Source: Candidatus Saliniplasma halalkaliphilum (GTDB lineage: Archaea > Thermoplasmatota > Thermoplasmata > Halarchaeoplasmatales > Halarchaeoplasmataceae). From it: a stretch of 6,383 nucleotides of DNA. Under the pieces are notes generated by a model. That model ran no database searches. It was given only the letters and a program-made list of their open reading frames with translations, and was not told the origin of the DNA. The position numbers and the translations under genes were made by a program. Position 1 is the stretch's first letter. Each line of letters opens with the position of its first letter. Below are positions 1-5,056 of the stretch, piece by piece. The DNA lies in the NCBI GenBank assembly GCA_019594235.1, contig JAFDTG010000091.1, forward strand, positions 1-6,383, read 5' to 3'.

Positions 1-45
1 AGGTATTATTTGCCTTTTAGGCTCAAGGCATGGAGGAAGTCCCAT
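1..45 (-). CDS. N-terminal 15 codons of the next operon gene, subunit unknown (partial)
   Basis: An ATG at 45-43 opens a frame running off the window edge: M-G-L-P-P-C-L-E-P-K-R-Q-I-I-P. It starts 21 bases after the stop of the NuoH-like gene on the same strand, with a modest AAGG just upstream, so it is almost certainly in the same operon. In Ech and Mbx/Mbs clusters the NuoH-like gene is followed by the small [NiFe]-type subunit (EchC/MbxJ). In Mbh clusters it is followed by the ferredoxin-like subunit (MbhN). Fifteen residues with a single cysteine cannot decide between these. The start is seen in the sequence; the identity is only inferred from gene order. Confidence 0.5.
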   Translation of the reverse strand, partial: MGLPPCLEPKRQIIP

Positions 46-66
46 AACCTTTTCAAAGTTAGAATT

Positions 67-1122
67 CTAAAATAAACTGTATTCCAAAAAGACCAATATG
101 AGACCAATAAAAGCCATGATAGAAATCGGTATCCAATATATGTAACTCACTTTATCGATCTGAAGTCTTGCAAAAGAGACACCTAGTATAGATACGCCAA
201 CGTAAATGATTATCAGCAACTTAAAGAGGAAAAAGACAGTGTCTATTAGTATTGCCCATAATCCTATCTCTATATGAAGTAATTCTGGTCCATTGATCTC
301 TACTATAGGATACAAAATCTCCGTGAGCTGATATGGAAAAAATATCGTGATTATCAAACTCCCTAAAACCACCATATGGACTGAACTCGCCATGTAATAA
401 AATGCTAAATTTCTGCCGCTATACTCTGACAAAGCACCTCCAGCAATCTCGGTTTTAGCCTCAGCCTGTCCAAATGGTTCCTTTGAGAGCTCACCGGGTA
501 TCACTGCTATTATTGCGATAGTTATCATAGCTATCCCAAGTGATCCCAATAAACCAACTTGGTCCCATATAGGATATGATCTTATCACTTGCAAAGAAAA
601 TGGATTTAAATTATTACTAATAGAGGTACTGATCCTCCAAACTACAGTGATTACAGATATCGCTAGAGGTAGTTCATAACTCATCATCAATACTAATTTC
701 CTTTGTGCGCCTAATACTGAGTAAGGTGATCCACTAGAGGAACCCCCGACTGCGAGTGCCAGCGGGGGCAAAGCCATAAGATATAGAATCAATATTATAT
801 CTCCGTATCCTTCCAGTAAAGGACCAAAAGGTCCGATCGGTATATATAGAAGGGCGAGCAGAGGAGTTATCAAGGCGAATATCGGAGCTAGATTGAAAAG
901 AAATTCGATGGAATCATCAGGAATGATGGTTTCTTTCGTGAGTAGTTTTCTAATATCTCTGAACGGTTGGATGATCGGAGGGCCGATCCTAGACTGCATC
1001 ATTGCACTTATCTTTCTATCGAATCCTTTGTAAAGTAAACCGAAAAATATACCAAATATGATTATCAAGAGAGCGGATACTATTTTTAATCCTATCTCAC
1101 TTATCAATGCTTCAATATTCAT
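67..1122 (-). CDS. NuoH/MbhM/EchB-type membrane subunit of a group 4 hydrogenase-like complex
   Basis: This 351-residue multi-spanning protein belongs to the family that anchors the peripheral electron-transfer arm to the membrane in complex I, Ech, Mbh and Mbx complexes. Family motifs are clear. Residues 43-64 carry QSRIGPPIIQPF..D..KLL.KE, the usual first cytoplasmic loop. Residues 133-153 carry PYSVLGAQRKLVLMMSYELP. Residues 210-236 carry GELSKEPFGQAEA followed by TEIAGG and EYSG. The C-terminal loop has RLQIDKV (319-325). The open frame extends six codons upstream to a GTG at 1140, but that GTG lies inside tandem GGAGGT sites. The ATG at 1122 sits 4 bases after GGAGGT and is the better start. 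The gene follows the MbhI-like gene after 66 bases, unlike the overlapping junctions upstream. Compared with canonical NuoH, the PFDLPEAE loop reads PFGQAEAK. Family assignment is secure; which complex it serves is not. Confidence 0.9.
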   Translation of the reverse strand: MNIEALISEIGLKIVSALLIIIFGIFFGLLYKGFDRKISAMMQSRIGPPIIQPFRDIRKLLTKETIIPDDSIEFLFNLAPIFALITPLLALLYIPIGPFGPLLEGYGDIILILYLMALPPLALAVGGSSSGSPYSVLGAQRKLVLMMSYELPLAISVITVVWRISTSISNNLNPFSLQVIRSYPIWDQVGLLGSLGIAMITIAIIAVIPGELSKEPFGQAEAKTEIAGGALSEYSGRNLAFYYMASSVHMVVLGSLIITIFFPYQLTEILYPIVEINGPELLHIEIGLWAILIDTVFFLFKLLIIIYVGVSILGVSFARLQIDKVSYIYWIPISIMAFIGLILVFLEYSLF

Positions 1123-1126
1123 GTAG

Positions 1127-1138
1127 ACCTCCACCTCC
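1127..1138 (-). promoter_or_regulatory. Tandem Shine-Dalgarno GGAGGTGGAGGT for the NuoH-like gene
   Basis: Two GGAGGT copies lie back to back. The downstream one is 4 bases from the ATG at 1122 and the other is 10 bases away. This supports the ATG and argues against the upstream in-frame GTG at 1140, which falls just 5' of this tract. Confidence 0.75.
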
Positions 1139-1188
1139 ACAACTTCTGAATAGTAGAGATATCTTAACTTTCATATGTTTTATTTCGT

Positions 1189-1536
1189 TCATATTAGAGC
1201 TAACACCACCACAACAACCAACATAGTTAACATGAACCAGAAGATGTAATCATTTAGTCGGCCAGTATGTCTTCCTATTAGGGGTTTAAAATAAAATTTC
1301 AATGCTGTTATGAAACCCCAATAGAAATTATCACCGCGGATATTGATAGGCTCTTTATCTTTTTCATCTTCATCGATGGGAGGATTACCTGACAAAAAAG
1401 GTTCGCCTCTGTATTTTGTTTCTTTATATGAAGAATTCCCCAAGCTATAAATTATGTAGATTATAACACCTATAAAACACGCCATAAGTATCATAATTAA
1501 TGGGTTCCAATATGTTATTGAGTGAACTAAATTCAT
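1189..1536 (-). CDS. Small two-helix membrane subunit, MbhI-like
   Basis: This 115-residue protein has a hydrophobic helix at about residues 12-33, a charged middle section (about 34-72, with an acidic run DEDEKDKE at 56-62) and a second hydrophobic helix at about 97-115. The middle contains KYRGEPFLSGNPP (41-53), loosely like the conserved loop of NuoA/MbhI-type small subunits. A semi-hydrophobic stretch follows (FYWGFITALKFYFKPLIG, 71-88) that could lie along the membrane. Its place directly after the antiporter-like subunit matches MbhI, which in Mbh packs between antiporter-like and NuoH-like parts. Its ATG overlaps the upstream stop (ATGA), implying translational coupling, and it has its own GGGGTGA site 4 bases upstream. 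The MbhI label rests on size, topology and position; I could not check homology. Confidence 0.7.
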   Translation of the reverse strand: MNLVHSITYWNPLIMILMACFIGVIIYIIYSLGNSSYKETKYRGEPFLSGNPPIDEDEKDKEPINIRGDNFYWGFITALKFYFKPLIGRHTGRLNDYIFWFMLTMLVVVVVLALI

Positions 1537-3056
1537 GCTATCACCCCTAATGCTTCCATCGCTGGTTCTACAAACATATCAATAGCTATACCTGGGAATA
1601 GACTCAGCAAAATAACACTTACCGCGAGCAAAGCCATGCCTATCAACATAGCTAGAGGTGCTTCTTTGACATCATCATGTTTTTCTCTTTCTGGACCCAT
1701 AAATACTGAGTGAAATACTTTATAAAATGAGGCTAGGGTCAATATACTCACTATCATGGCCACGACAGTCAGTATTGGGTTGAACATATATACAGATCTA
1801 TATATGATTAGTTTAGAAGTAAAGCCATTTAAAGGAGGTACTCCCGAGATAGCCAAAGCCCCTATTATGAAAAATAACATGGTCCATTTCATGTTTCTTC
1901 CTAAACCCCCCATCTTATTCAAGTCCCTTTCACCGGTTCTGAATATTATAGCTCCAGCGGTCAAGAAAAGAAGTCCTTTATATATGGCATGATTCATTAT
2001 ATGAAATATTCCTCCTACCATAGCATCCCTACCAAATGTTCCCATATCAGTTGTTCCCATTACAGCTATCCCCACTCCAACTCCAAATAACATATATCCT
2101 GTCTGTGATATAGCATGATAGGCCATCAGTCTTTTTATAGATCTCTGTACCAAGGCCATGGAAACACCGATAAAGGCTGAAAAAACACCCAAAATAATCA
2201 CTATCCATCCCACGACATAGGTGTTAACATTTGTTCCGAAAACGTTAAAGATGATCCTAAACAGGGTCCATAATCCAGCTTGACTGACCACAACCATGAC
2301 AACGGTCACTGAGGAAGGTGCTCTCGAATAAGCGTCCGGTTTGACGAAATGTAAGGGTACGGCTCCAGATTTAAAGGCCATGACAACTATGAGTATGGCC
2401 ATTATTATCCTATCGGCAAGTCCTCCTGTGATGCTCTCGGCAAGTTCATAGAATTGCATTTCCCCATGAATATGATATGCTATGATGATAGATAATAAAA
2501 AGAAAGACCAAGCTAGAAAGCTCAAGGTGAGATACTTAAGTGCTGCTTCGAAGGCTCGGCCATCGTATTTTCGAAAAGCTACGAGGGCGGCAGTCGATGC
2601 TGTGACTACTTGGAACCACACAAATCTGCTAAAAAAATCTGCAGAAAAGATCATACCGTGAGTGCCTGCAACCGTGATCAAAAATAGGAAATAGTACCTG
2701 CTAACGCCGTTTTCTTCTTTCAGATTTGTATAAGAATATAAACCAGCTGCTAAGGAGGTTATAGAAAGGATTATTGTAGCCATGGCAGATACTCCATCTG
2801 CCAACAAGTGATTAATGAAGACATGTTCTCCTGTGGTAAGTTCGAGAGTACCGATCTCTATAGCCAAACTCCATTCACCAACTGTGAAAATTTCATACCA
2901 CATCAAAACTCCAAAGAAAGCCGTGATCAATAATATTATGAAGAAGAATATATGTTGAAGTCTTTTAGAAATCAATCCGAAGATAGGGATTAAGAGGGAT
3001 GATATAATTGGTATAAATATTATCAGCGCTGGGGAATGGTAAAAATAGTTAATCAC
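1533..3056 (-). CDS. Antiporter-like NuoL/M/N / MbhH-type ion-translocating subunit
   Basis: This 507-residue protein with about 14 membrane segments belongs to the proton-conducting NuoL/M/N, MrpA/D and MbhH family. Seen motifs: AFKSGAVPLHF and PDAYSRAP (227-247), with the conserved TM7 lysine at K229; QRSIKRLMAYHAISQTGYM (304-322); HIMNHAIYKGLLFLTAGAI (352-370), with the TM12 lysine at K360; and ISGVPPLNGFTSK (403-415). The usual TM5 glutamate (WFE/FFE...) is replaced: residues 146-150 read VWFQV, with Gln149. The canonical WLPDA reads VKPDA, adding Lys239. The start is GTG at 3056, preceded by GGGGTGA (3061-3067) at 4 bases. The GTG overlaps the stop of a small upstream frame (GTGA), and the 3' end overlaps the MbhI-like gene (ATGA). 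This is the first large gene of the operon. The family is certain; MbhH-like is inferred from its neighbours. Confidence 0.9.
   Translation of the reverse strand: MINYFYHSPALIIFIPIISSLLIPIFGLISKRLQHIFFFIILLITAFFGVLMWYEIFTVGEWSLAIEIGTLELTTGEHVFINHLLADGVSAMATIILSITSLAAGLYSYTNLKEENGVSRYYFLFLITVAGTHGMIFSADFFSRFVWFQVVTASTAALVAFRKYDGRAFEAALKYLTLSFLAWSFFLLSIIIAYHIHGEMQFYELAESITGGLADRIIMAILIVVMAFKSGAVPLHFVKPDAYSRAPSSVTVVMVVVSQAGLWTLFRIIFNVFGTNVNTYVVGWIVIILGVFSAFIGVSMALVQRSIKRLMAYHAISQTGYMLFGVGVGIAVMGTTDMGTFGRDAMVGGIFHIMNHAIYKGLLFLTAGAIIFRTGERDLNKMGGLGRNMKWTMLFFIIGALAISGVPPLNGFTSKLIIYRSVYMFNPILTVVAMIVSILTLASFYKVFHSVFMGPEREKHDDVKEAPLAMLIGMALLAVSVILLSLFPGIAIDMFVEPAMEALGVIA
1541..1547 (-). promoter_or_regulatory. 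Shine-Dalgarno GGGGTGA for the MbhI-like gene
   Basis: GGGGTGA lies 4 bases before the ATG at 1536, inside the last codons of the antiporter-like gene. The same GGGGTGA with the same 4-base spacing precedes that gene's own GTG start (3061-3067), so both junctions follow one pattern and support both starts. Confidence 0.7.
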
Positions 3057-3203
3057 GTTTTCACCCCTTCGTTTTCATAAAGGCATTTCATATATTCATG
3101 CTCCTTTGTCAATATGTTATTCCTTTCATGTAATCCATTAAAGGGCATAAAAAAGTGACGTGAACAGATATCTGGAGATTTAATTTGGTATTTCTAAAAA
3201 CAA
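3053..3203 (-). pseudogene. Small upstream ORF, apparently frameshifted, coupled to the MbhH-like gene
   Basis: A very strong AAGGAGGT (3210-3217) lies 6 bases before a TTG (3203-3201), which encodes only M-F-L-E-I-P-N before TAA. In the +1 frame an open stretch runs from 3193 to a TGA at 3055-3053 that overlaps the GTG of the next gene (GTGA). It encodes 46 codons. The stretch SPDICSRHFFMPFNGLHERN is followed by ..KEHEYMKC.., a composition that looks like real protein. Removing one base near the TAA joins the two into a protein of about 49 residues, with Cys/His residues spaced C-x2-H and H-x4-C. I do not recognise the family. It could be a decayed gene, a sequence error, a programmed +1 shift, or a 7-codon leader followed by an unrelated open frame. 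The strong ribosome site and the exact overlap argue that something is, or was, translated here. Confidence 0.45.
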
Positions 3204-3208
3204 ATACC
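3187..3208 (-). repeat. Hairpin over the TTG start of the leader ORF
   Basis: GGTATTT (3208-3202) and AAATACC (3193-3187) are perfect complements with an 8-base loop. The stem covers part of the TTG start and lies directly after the strong Shine-Dalgarno. It is AT-rich and weak, so folding in vivo is uncertain; at most it could modulate initiation. Confidence 0.3.
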
Positions 3209-3209
3209 T

Positions 3210-3217
3210 ACCTCCTT
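3210..3217 (-). promoter_or_regulatory. Very strong Shine-Dalgarno AAGGAGGT
   Basis: AAGGAGGT is a near-complete match to the 16S 3' end and is far stronger than the sites of the structural genes. The only start-like codon at a normal distance is the TTG at 3203. It marks the true beginning of translation on this transcript, about 150 bases before the MbhH-like GTG. Confidence 0.6.
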
Positions 3218-3272
3218 CTTTTTTTCCAAATTTAGATCCTCATTCATCATCGCAGATATGAAAGTTTTATCT

Positions 3273-3281
3273 TATTTATAA
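3273..3281 (-). promoter_or_regulatory. TATA box of the respiratory-complex operon
   Basis: On the minus strand the sequence reads CCCAAAAATG then TTATAAATA, a close match to an archaeal TATA box with an A-rich upstream element. A start about 25 bases downstream (near 3250) would give a leader of about 35 bases to the strong ribosome site at 3210-3217. It is the best core promoter on this strand in the intergenic region and explains the operon beginning with the small ORF. Confidence 0.5.
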
Positions 3282-3315
3282 CATTTTTGGGACAGATGGA
3301 GTAGTTATACTGTTA

Positions 3316-3334
3316 AATTGATATCTCATCAATT
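3316..3334. repeat. Perfect 7-bp inverted repeat upstream of the operon promoter
   Basis: AATTGAT (3316-3322) and ATCAATT (3328-3334) are perfect complements around a 5-base spacer. The site is about 35-60 bases upstream of the minus-strand TATA box and could bind a dimeric regulator. Its sequence differs from the TAGGAAT motif nearby. An AT-rich 7-bp repeat may also arise by chance. Confidence 0.3.
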
Positions 3335-3450
3335 CTTGACAATACCTTTCCGATTGTGTCATCCTTATATTCAAAGACGTAAGAAAATCAAAAAAAGTTA
3401 CTTCTTTGACTATAATTCTAAATACTGATGAATCATAGATTACTCATGGC

Positions 3451-3471
3451 ATAGGAATCTCAGATTCCTAT
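3451..3471. promoter_or_regulatory. Palindrome 1, ATAGGAATCT-c-AGATTCCTAT (candidate operator)
   Basis: Perfect 10-bp arms around a single base. The core TAGGAAT/ATTCCTA is repeated in the next palindrome. Its centre at 3461 is 26 bases from the next centre at 3487, about two and a half helical turns. It lies roughly 50 bases upstream of the plus-strand TATA box. The perfect symmetry and repetition point to a dimeric DNA-binding protein; the protein is not known. Confidence 0.6.
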
Positions 3472-3474
3472 TTA

Positions 3475-3499
3475 GTAGGAATTTGTGCTAAATTCCTAC
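3475..3499. promoter_or_regulatory. Palindrome 2, GTAGGAATTT-gtgct-AAATTCCTAC (candidate operator)
   Basis: Perfect 10-bp arms around 5 bases, with the same TAGGAAT core as palindrome 1. A further direct half site TAGGAA lies at 3505-3510, only 7 bases before the TATA box. Altogether five TAGGAA-type half sites in alternating orientation occupy 3452-3510. A stem-loop in RNA is possible, but there is no T-tract after it and no gene ends here, so a terminator is unlikely. Confidence 0.6.
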
Positions 3500-3517
3500 G
3501 GTCTTAGGAAAGTCTGC

Positions 3518-3526
3518 TTTATTAAA
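3518..3526 (+). promoter_or_regulatory. TATA box of the 304-residue gene
   Basis: TTTATTAAA is the best TATA-like element upstream of the gene. Transcription would begin about 25 bases on (near 3548), leaving a leader of about 45 bases to the ATG at 3593. The operator-like repeats end directly upstream of it. Confidence 0.4.
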
Positions 3527-3566
3527 AGAACTTAAGAATTTTACCCAGTTCGGGCAAAAGTTTTTT

Positions 3567-3603
3567 AGGTGAAATGAACTATTCAAAAGCGGATGGAGCA
3601 TAA
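3567..3603 (+). promoter_or_regulatory. Leader with AGGTGA and an overlapping 9-codon ORF
   Basis: AGGTGA (3567-3572) is a good Shine-Dalgarno but is poorly spaced for any ATG. The ATG at 3574 is 1 base away and opens only M-N-Y-S-K-A-D-G-A before a TAA at 3601-3603. The ATG at 3593 of the main gene is 20 bases away. An in-frame ATT at 3581 is 8 bases away and could be a rare non-AUG start adding four residues to the main protein. Which start is used cannot be decided from sequence. Confidence 0.35.
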
Positions 3604-4507
3604 AATAGAGAAAATAAAAAATATACTCAATATATCTGATGGTTCAGATTTCGACGAATATGCAGAAAAGACCCTGAAAGACAAACTTTACAAATGGAAA
3701 AACGAAGAGATCGAATATCTTTCTGATCTAGAGTATTTTATAAATGGTAAAAAATATGACAGTATATTAGATGCTTTTCATGAAGTCGAAAATGTTGAAA
3801 AGATAAAGATAAACTTCTTAAGACCTAATTTAGAAGGATCTTGGAATTTTTCAAGACCTACGAAGGAGCTCAAAGCGAAAGACGAAAAAGGAGTGTGTGA
3901 AACTTTTGAATATGATCCTACTTCGCTGGATAAATGGTCGAGAGCGGGTGAACCCGAAATAGAAAAAACTATGATCCGTGCTTTCATACCGGATTTTTTC
4001 GTACCGATCTCGATAACAAAAAAATCTGAATATCATCGGGCTGAAGAGATCCCACGTCAATATGAACCACGTCTTAAACAATTGAACGAAATTTGGCAGG
4101 ATATTAGAGGAGGGGTATTTCCCTTTGTGATCAGATTGTGTCTATATACTAGAAAGGATAGATATACTCTCATCATCGATACTATAAACGATAAATTGAG
4201 GCCACATCCTCTTGGAGATGTAACTAGAATAAAAAAAATCGATAGGGAGGCTGTAGATTATCTGAATTTCGATAAGGTTAATGCCTGGCTGGAAATCCCT
4301 CTTTTATCTAAAAGAATATTTGAATTACTTTTTGAAACTGAAGAGATGACTGTATTCGATATAGCCGATTGCTTGAATCTTGATAAAAAAGTAGCAGAGA
4401 ACAATCTTACCAGCTTGGAGAATAAAGGATATGTAGATAAAAAGAAGGACATATATTACGAGATAAACATGGATAAAATAGAAAAGAAAGCAGATGAATT
4501 GAGTTGA
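3593..4507 (+). CDS. 304-residue protein with C-terminal winged-helix-like region, putative regulator
   Basis: I do not recognise the family. The protein is soluble, highly charged (many Lys and Glu) and has no signal peptide or membrane helix. Residues 1-70 look helical and coil-like. Residues 72-215 form an unrecognised mixed region with distinctive pieces: FLRPNLEGSWNFSRP (75-89), RAFIPDFFVPISITKK (129-144) and GGVFPFVIRLCLYTRKDRYT (173-192). Residues 235-290 resemble a winged helix of MarR/TrmB type: LLSKRIFELLFE, then MTVFDIADCLNLDKKVAENNL as the helix-turn-helix, then LENKGYVDKKKDIYYEI as the wing. This suggests a DNA-binding sensor-regulator with the N-terminal part as ligand or partner domain. 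The palindromes just upstream fit autoregulation. Three scattered cysteines (102, 183, 260) form no metal motif. The ATG at 3593 has no well-spaced ribosome site. Reality as a gene is strong; function is inference. Confidence 0.75.
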   Translation: MEHKIEKIKNILNISDGSDFDEYAEKTLKDKLYKWKNEEIEYLSDLEYFINGKKYDSILDAFHEVENVEKIKINFLRPNLEGSWNFSRPTKELKAKDEKGVCETFEYDPTSLDKWSRAGEPEIEKTMIRAFIPDFFVPISITKKSEYHRAEEIPRQYEPRLKQLNEIWQDIRGGVFPFVIRLCLYTRKDRYTLIIDTINDKLRPHPLGDVTRIKKIDREAVDYLNFDKVNAWLEIPLLSKRIFELLFETEEMTVFDIADCLNLDKKVAENNLTSLENKGYVDKKKDIYYEINMDKIEKKADELS

Positions 4508-4530
4508 TTTACCGTCAAATCATTTTTTTT
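4505..4530 (+). terminator. Hairpin plus T8 between convergent genes
   Basis: TGATTT (4505-4510) pairs with AAATCA (4517-4522) around a 6-base loop, followed directly by eight T. The hairpin begins in the stop codon of the 304-residue gene. Its T-tract is the complement of the last lysine codons of MBF1. It fits T-rich archaeal termination for the plus-strand gene, and the two genes share a 12-base gap. Confidence 0.55.
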
Positions 4531-4999
4531 CTTCGATGAGATCTCCAATAGTCAATCCTTCAGTTTCCTGAGTAGTTTTGATAGGCGCGCTTTCTATTTT
4601 CTCTGTAAGCTTTATATCCAATGTATTTTCCAATTTTCTTCTCAGATCCTCACTAGGTCTCATATCTTCTCTTTCCAACTTCGCTATAACAGATTTCTTT
4701 TCGTTGATTTTTTTTGCAAGTTCTTCTTGGGTGAGATCATTCTCCAATCTAGCATTTTCTATCCTCTCTGAATAGTCGAGTGCTAATTCTTCAGTAGCTT
4801 CTTCGTAGCCTCCTGAGCGGCTTTGCGATTTTTTTTCTTGTATTCTCTGAAGTACTTCTTTCGTAGATTGATTTTTCTTTTCTGATGTCAGGACTTCTTT
4901 ACCATATTTTTTACAATCCTCACATACTTCCATCTCAGAACCTTCCACTTTGACAGTCGTAGTCTTACCAACGTCTTTACCACAAAGTTCACAGGCCAT
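4520..4999 (-). CDS. mbf1: Archaeal multiprotein bridging factor 1 (zinc ribbon + HTH)
   Basis: This 159-residue protein has the archaeal MBF1 layout. An N-terminal zinc ribbon has two CxxC pairs (C3-E-L-C6 and C26-E-D-C29). A charged linker follows (about 34-75), then a cro/XRE-type helix-turn-helix (about 76-131) with RIENARLENDLTQEELAKKI and the recognition segment NEKKSVIAKLE, then a short tail ending in GLTIGDLIEEKK. Family members are linked to transcription and the translating ribosome in archaea; the exact role is not settled. The start is ATG at 4999: AGGTG lies 6 bases upstream, and the in-frame GTG at 5008 is itself part of that ribosome site. The gene is monocistronic as far as visible, convergent with the 304-residue gene and divergent from the Kef-type gene. 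Confidence 0.92.
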   Translation of the reverse strand: MACELCGKDVGKTTTVKVEGSEMEVCEDCKKYGKEVLTSEKKNQSTKEVLQRIQEKKSQSRSGGYEEATEELALDYSERIENARLENDLTQEELAKKINEKKSVIAKLEREDMRPSEDLRRKLENTLDIKLTEKIESAPIKTTQETEGLTIGDLIEEKK

Positions 5000-5005
5000 A
5001 TAGAA

Positions 5006-5010
5006 CACCT
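5006..5010 (-). promoter_or_regulatory. Shine-Dalgarno AGGTG that decides the MBF1 start
   Basis: AGGTG lies 6 bases before the ATG at 4999. The in-frame GTG at 5008-5006 is contained in this site, so it is unlikely to be the initiation codon. Confidence 0.65.
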
Positions 5011-5056
5011 AATCTGAACAGATTCTTCCTTCTAGATACTATAACAATGTAAAGAG

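Larger units (their letters stand above)
3282..3573. other. Divergent intergenic control region between the operon and the 304-residue gene
   Basis: I see no convincing gene, tRNA or long repeat here. The stretch holds the upstream flank of the minus-strand promoter, the 7-bp inverted repeat at 3316-3334, about 110 bases with no clear signal (3335-3450), the paired TAGGAAT palindromes, the plus-strand TATA box and the leader of the 304-residue gene. Short open frames on the minus strand lack starts and ribosome sites. Confidence 0.6.

Noticed and set aside
1112..1174. 20-codon minus-strand ORF in the gap before the NuoH-like gene
   Set aside because: It has no Shine-Dalgarno, and its glycine run simply comes from translating the tandem GGAGGT ribosome sites of the next gene.
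1756..1992. 78-codon plus-strand open frame inside the antiporter-like gene
   Set aside because: It is antisense to strongly conserved coding sequence, has no ribosome site and its product resembles nothing.
3276..3443. 55-codon start-less minus-strand open frame in the divergent intergenic region, with a second overlapping 24-codon frame (3313-3387)
   Set aside because: Neither has a start codon with a ribosome site, and the first ends inside the predicted TATA box. Short open frames are expected in such AT-rich DNA. A decayed gene cannot be excluded, but I cannot support one.
3451..3499. Reading the TAGGAAT palindromes as a transcription terminator or CRISPR-like repeat
   Set aside because: No gene ends here and no T-tract follows; two palindromes 26 bases apart with differing arms are not a CRISPR array. 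A protein-binding site fits better.
3541..3560. CCC/GGG mini-hairpin (around CCCAGTTCGGG) near the expected transcription start of the 304-residue gene
   Set aside because: Only three base pairs; too short to support as a feature.
3778..4081. Two overlapping minus-strand open frames inside the 304-residue gene
   Set aside because: Both are antisense shadows of the plus-strand gene, without plausible starts.
4258..4452. Minus-strand open frame opposite the winged-helix region
   Set aside because: It is antisense to a protein-like region and rich in Ser/Phe/Leu, as expected from complementing Lys/Glu codons.
4578..4775. Plus-strand open frame opposite MBF1
   Set aside because: The opposite strand carries a clear MBF1 gene; the Ser/Phe-rich translation is a shadow of Lys/Glu-rich coding.
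5006..5008. GTG as the start of MBF1, adding three residues
   Set aside because: The GTG is part of the AGGTG ribosome site that is correctly spaced for the ATG at 4999, and the family begins close to the first CxxC.
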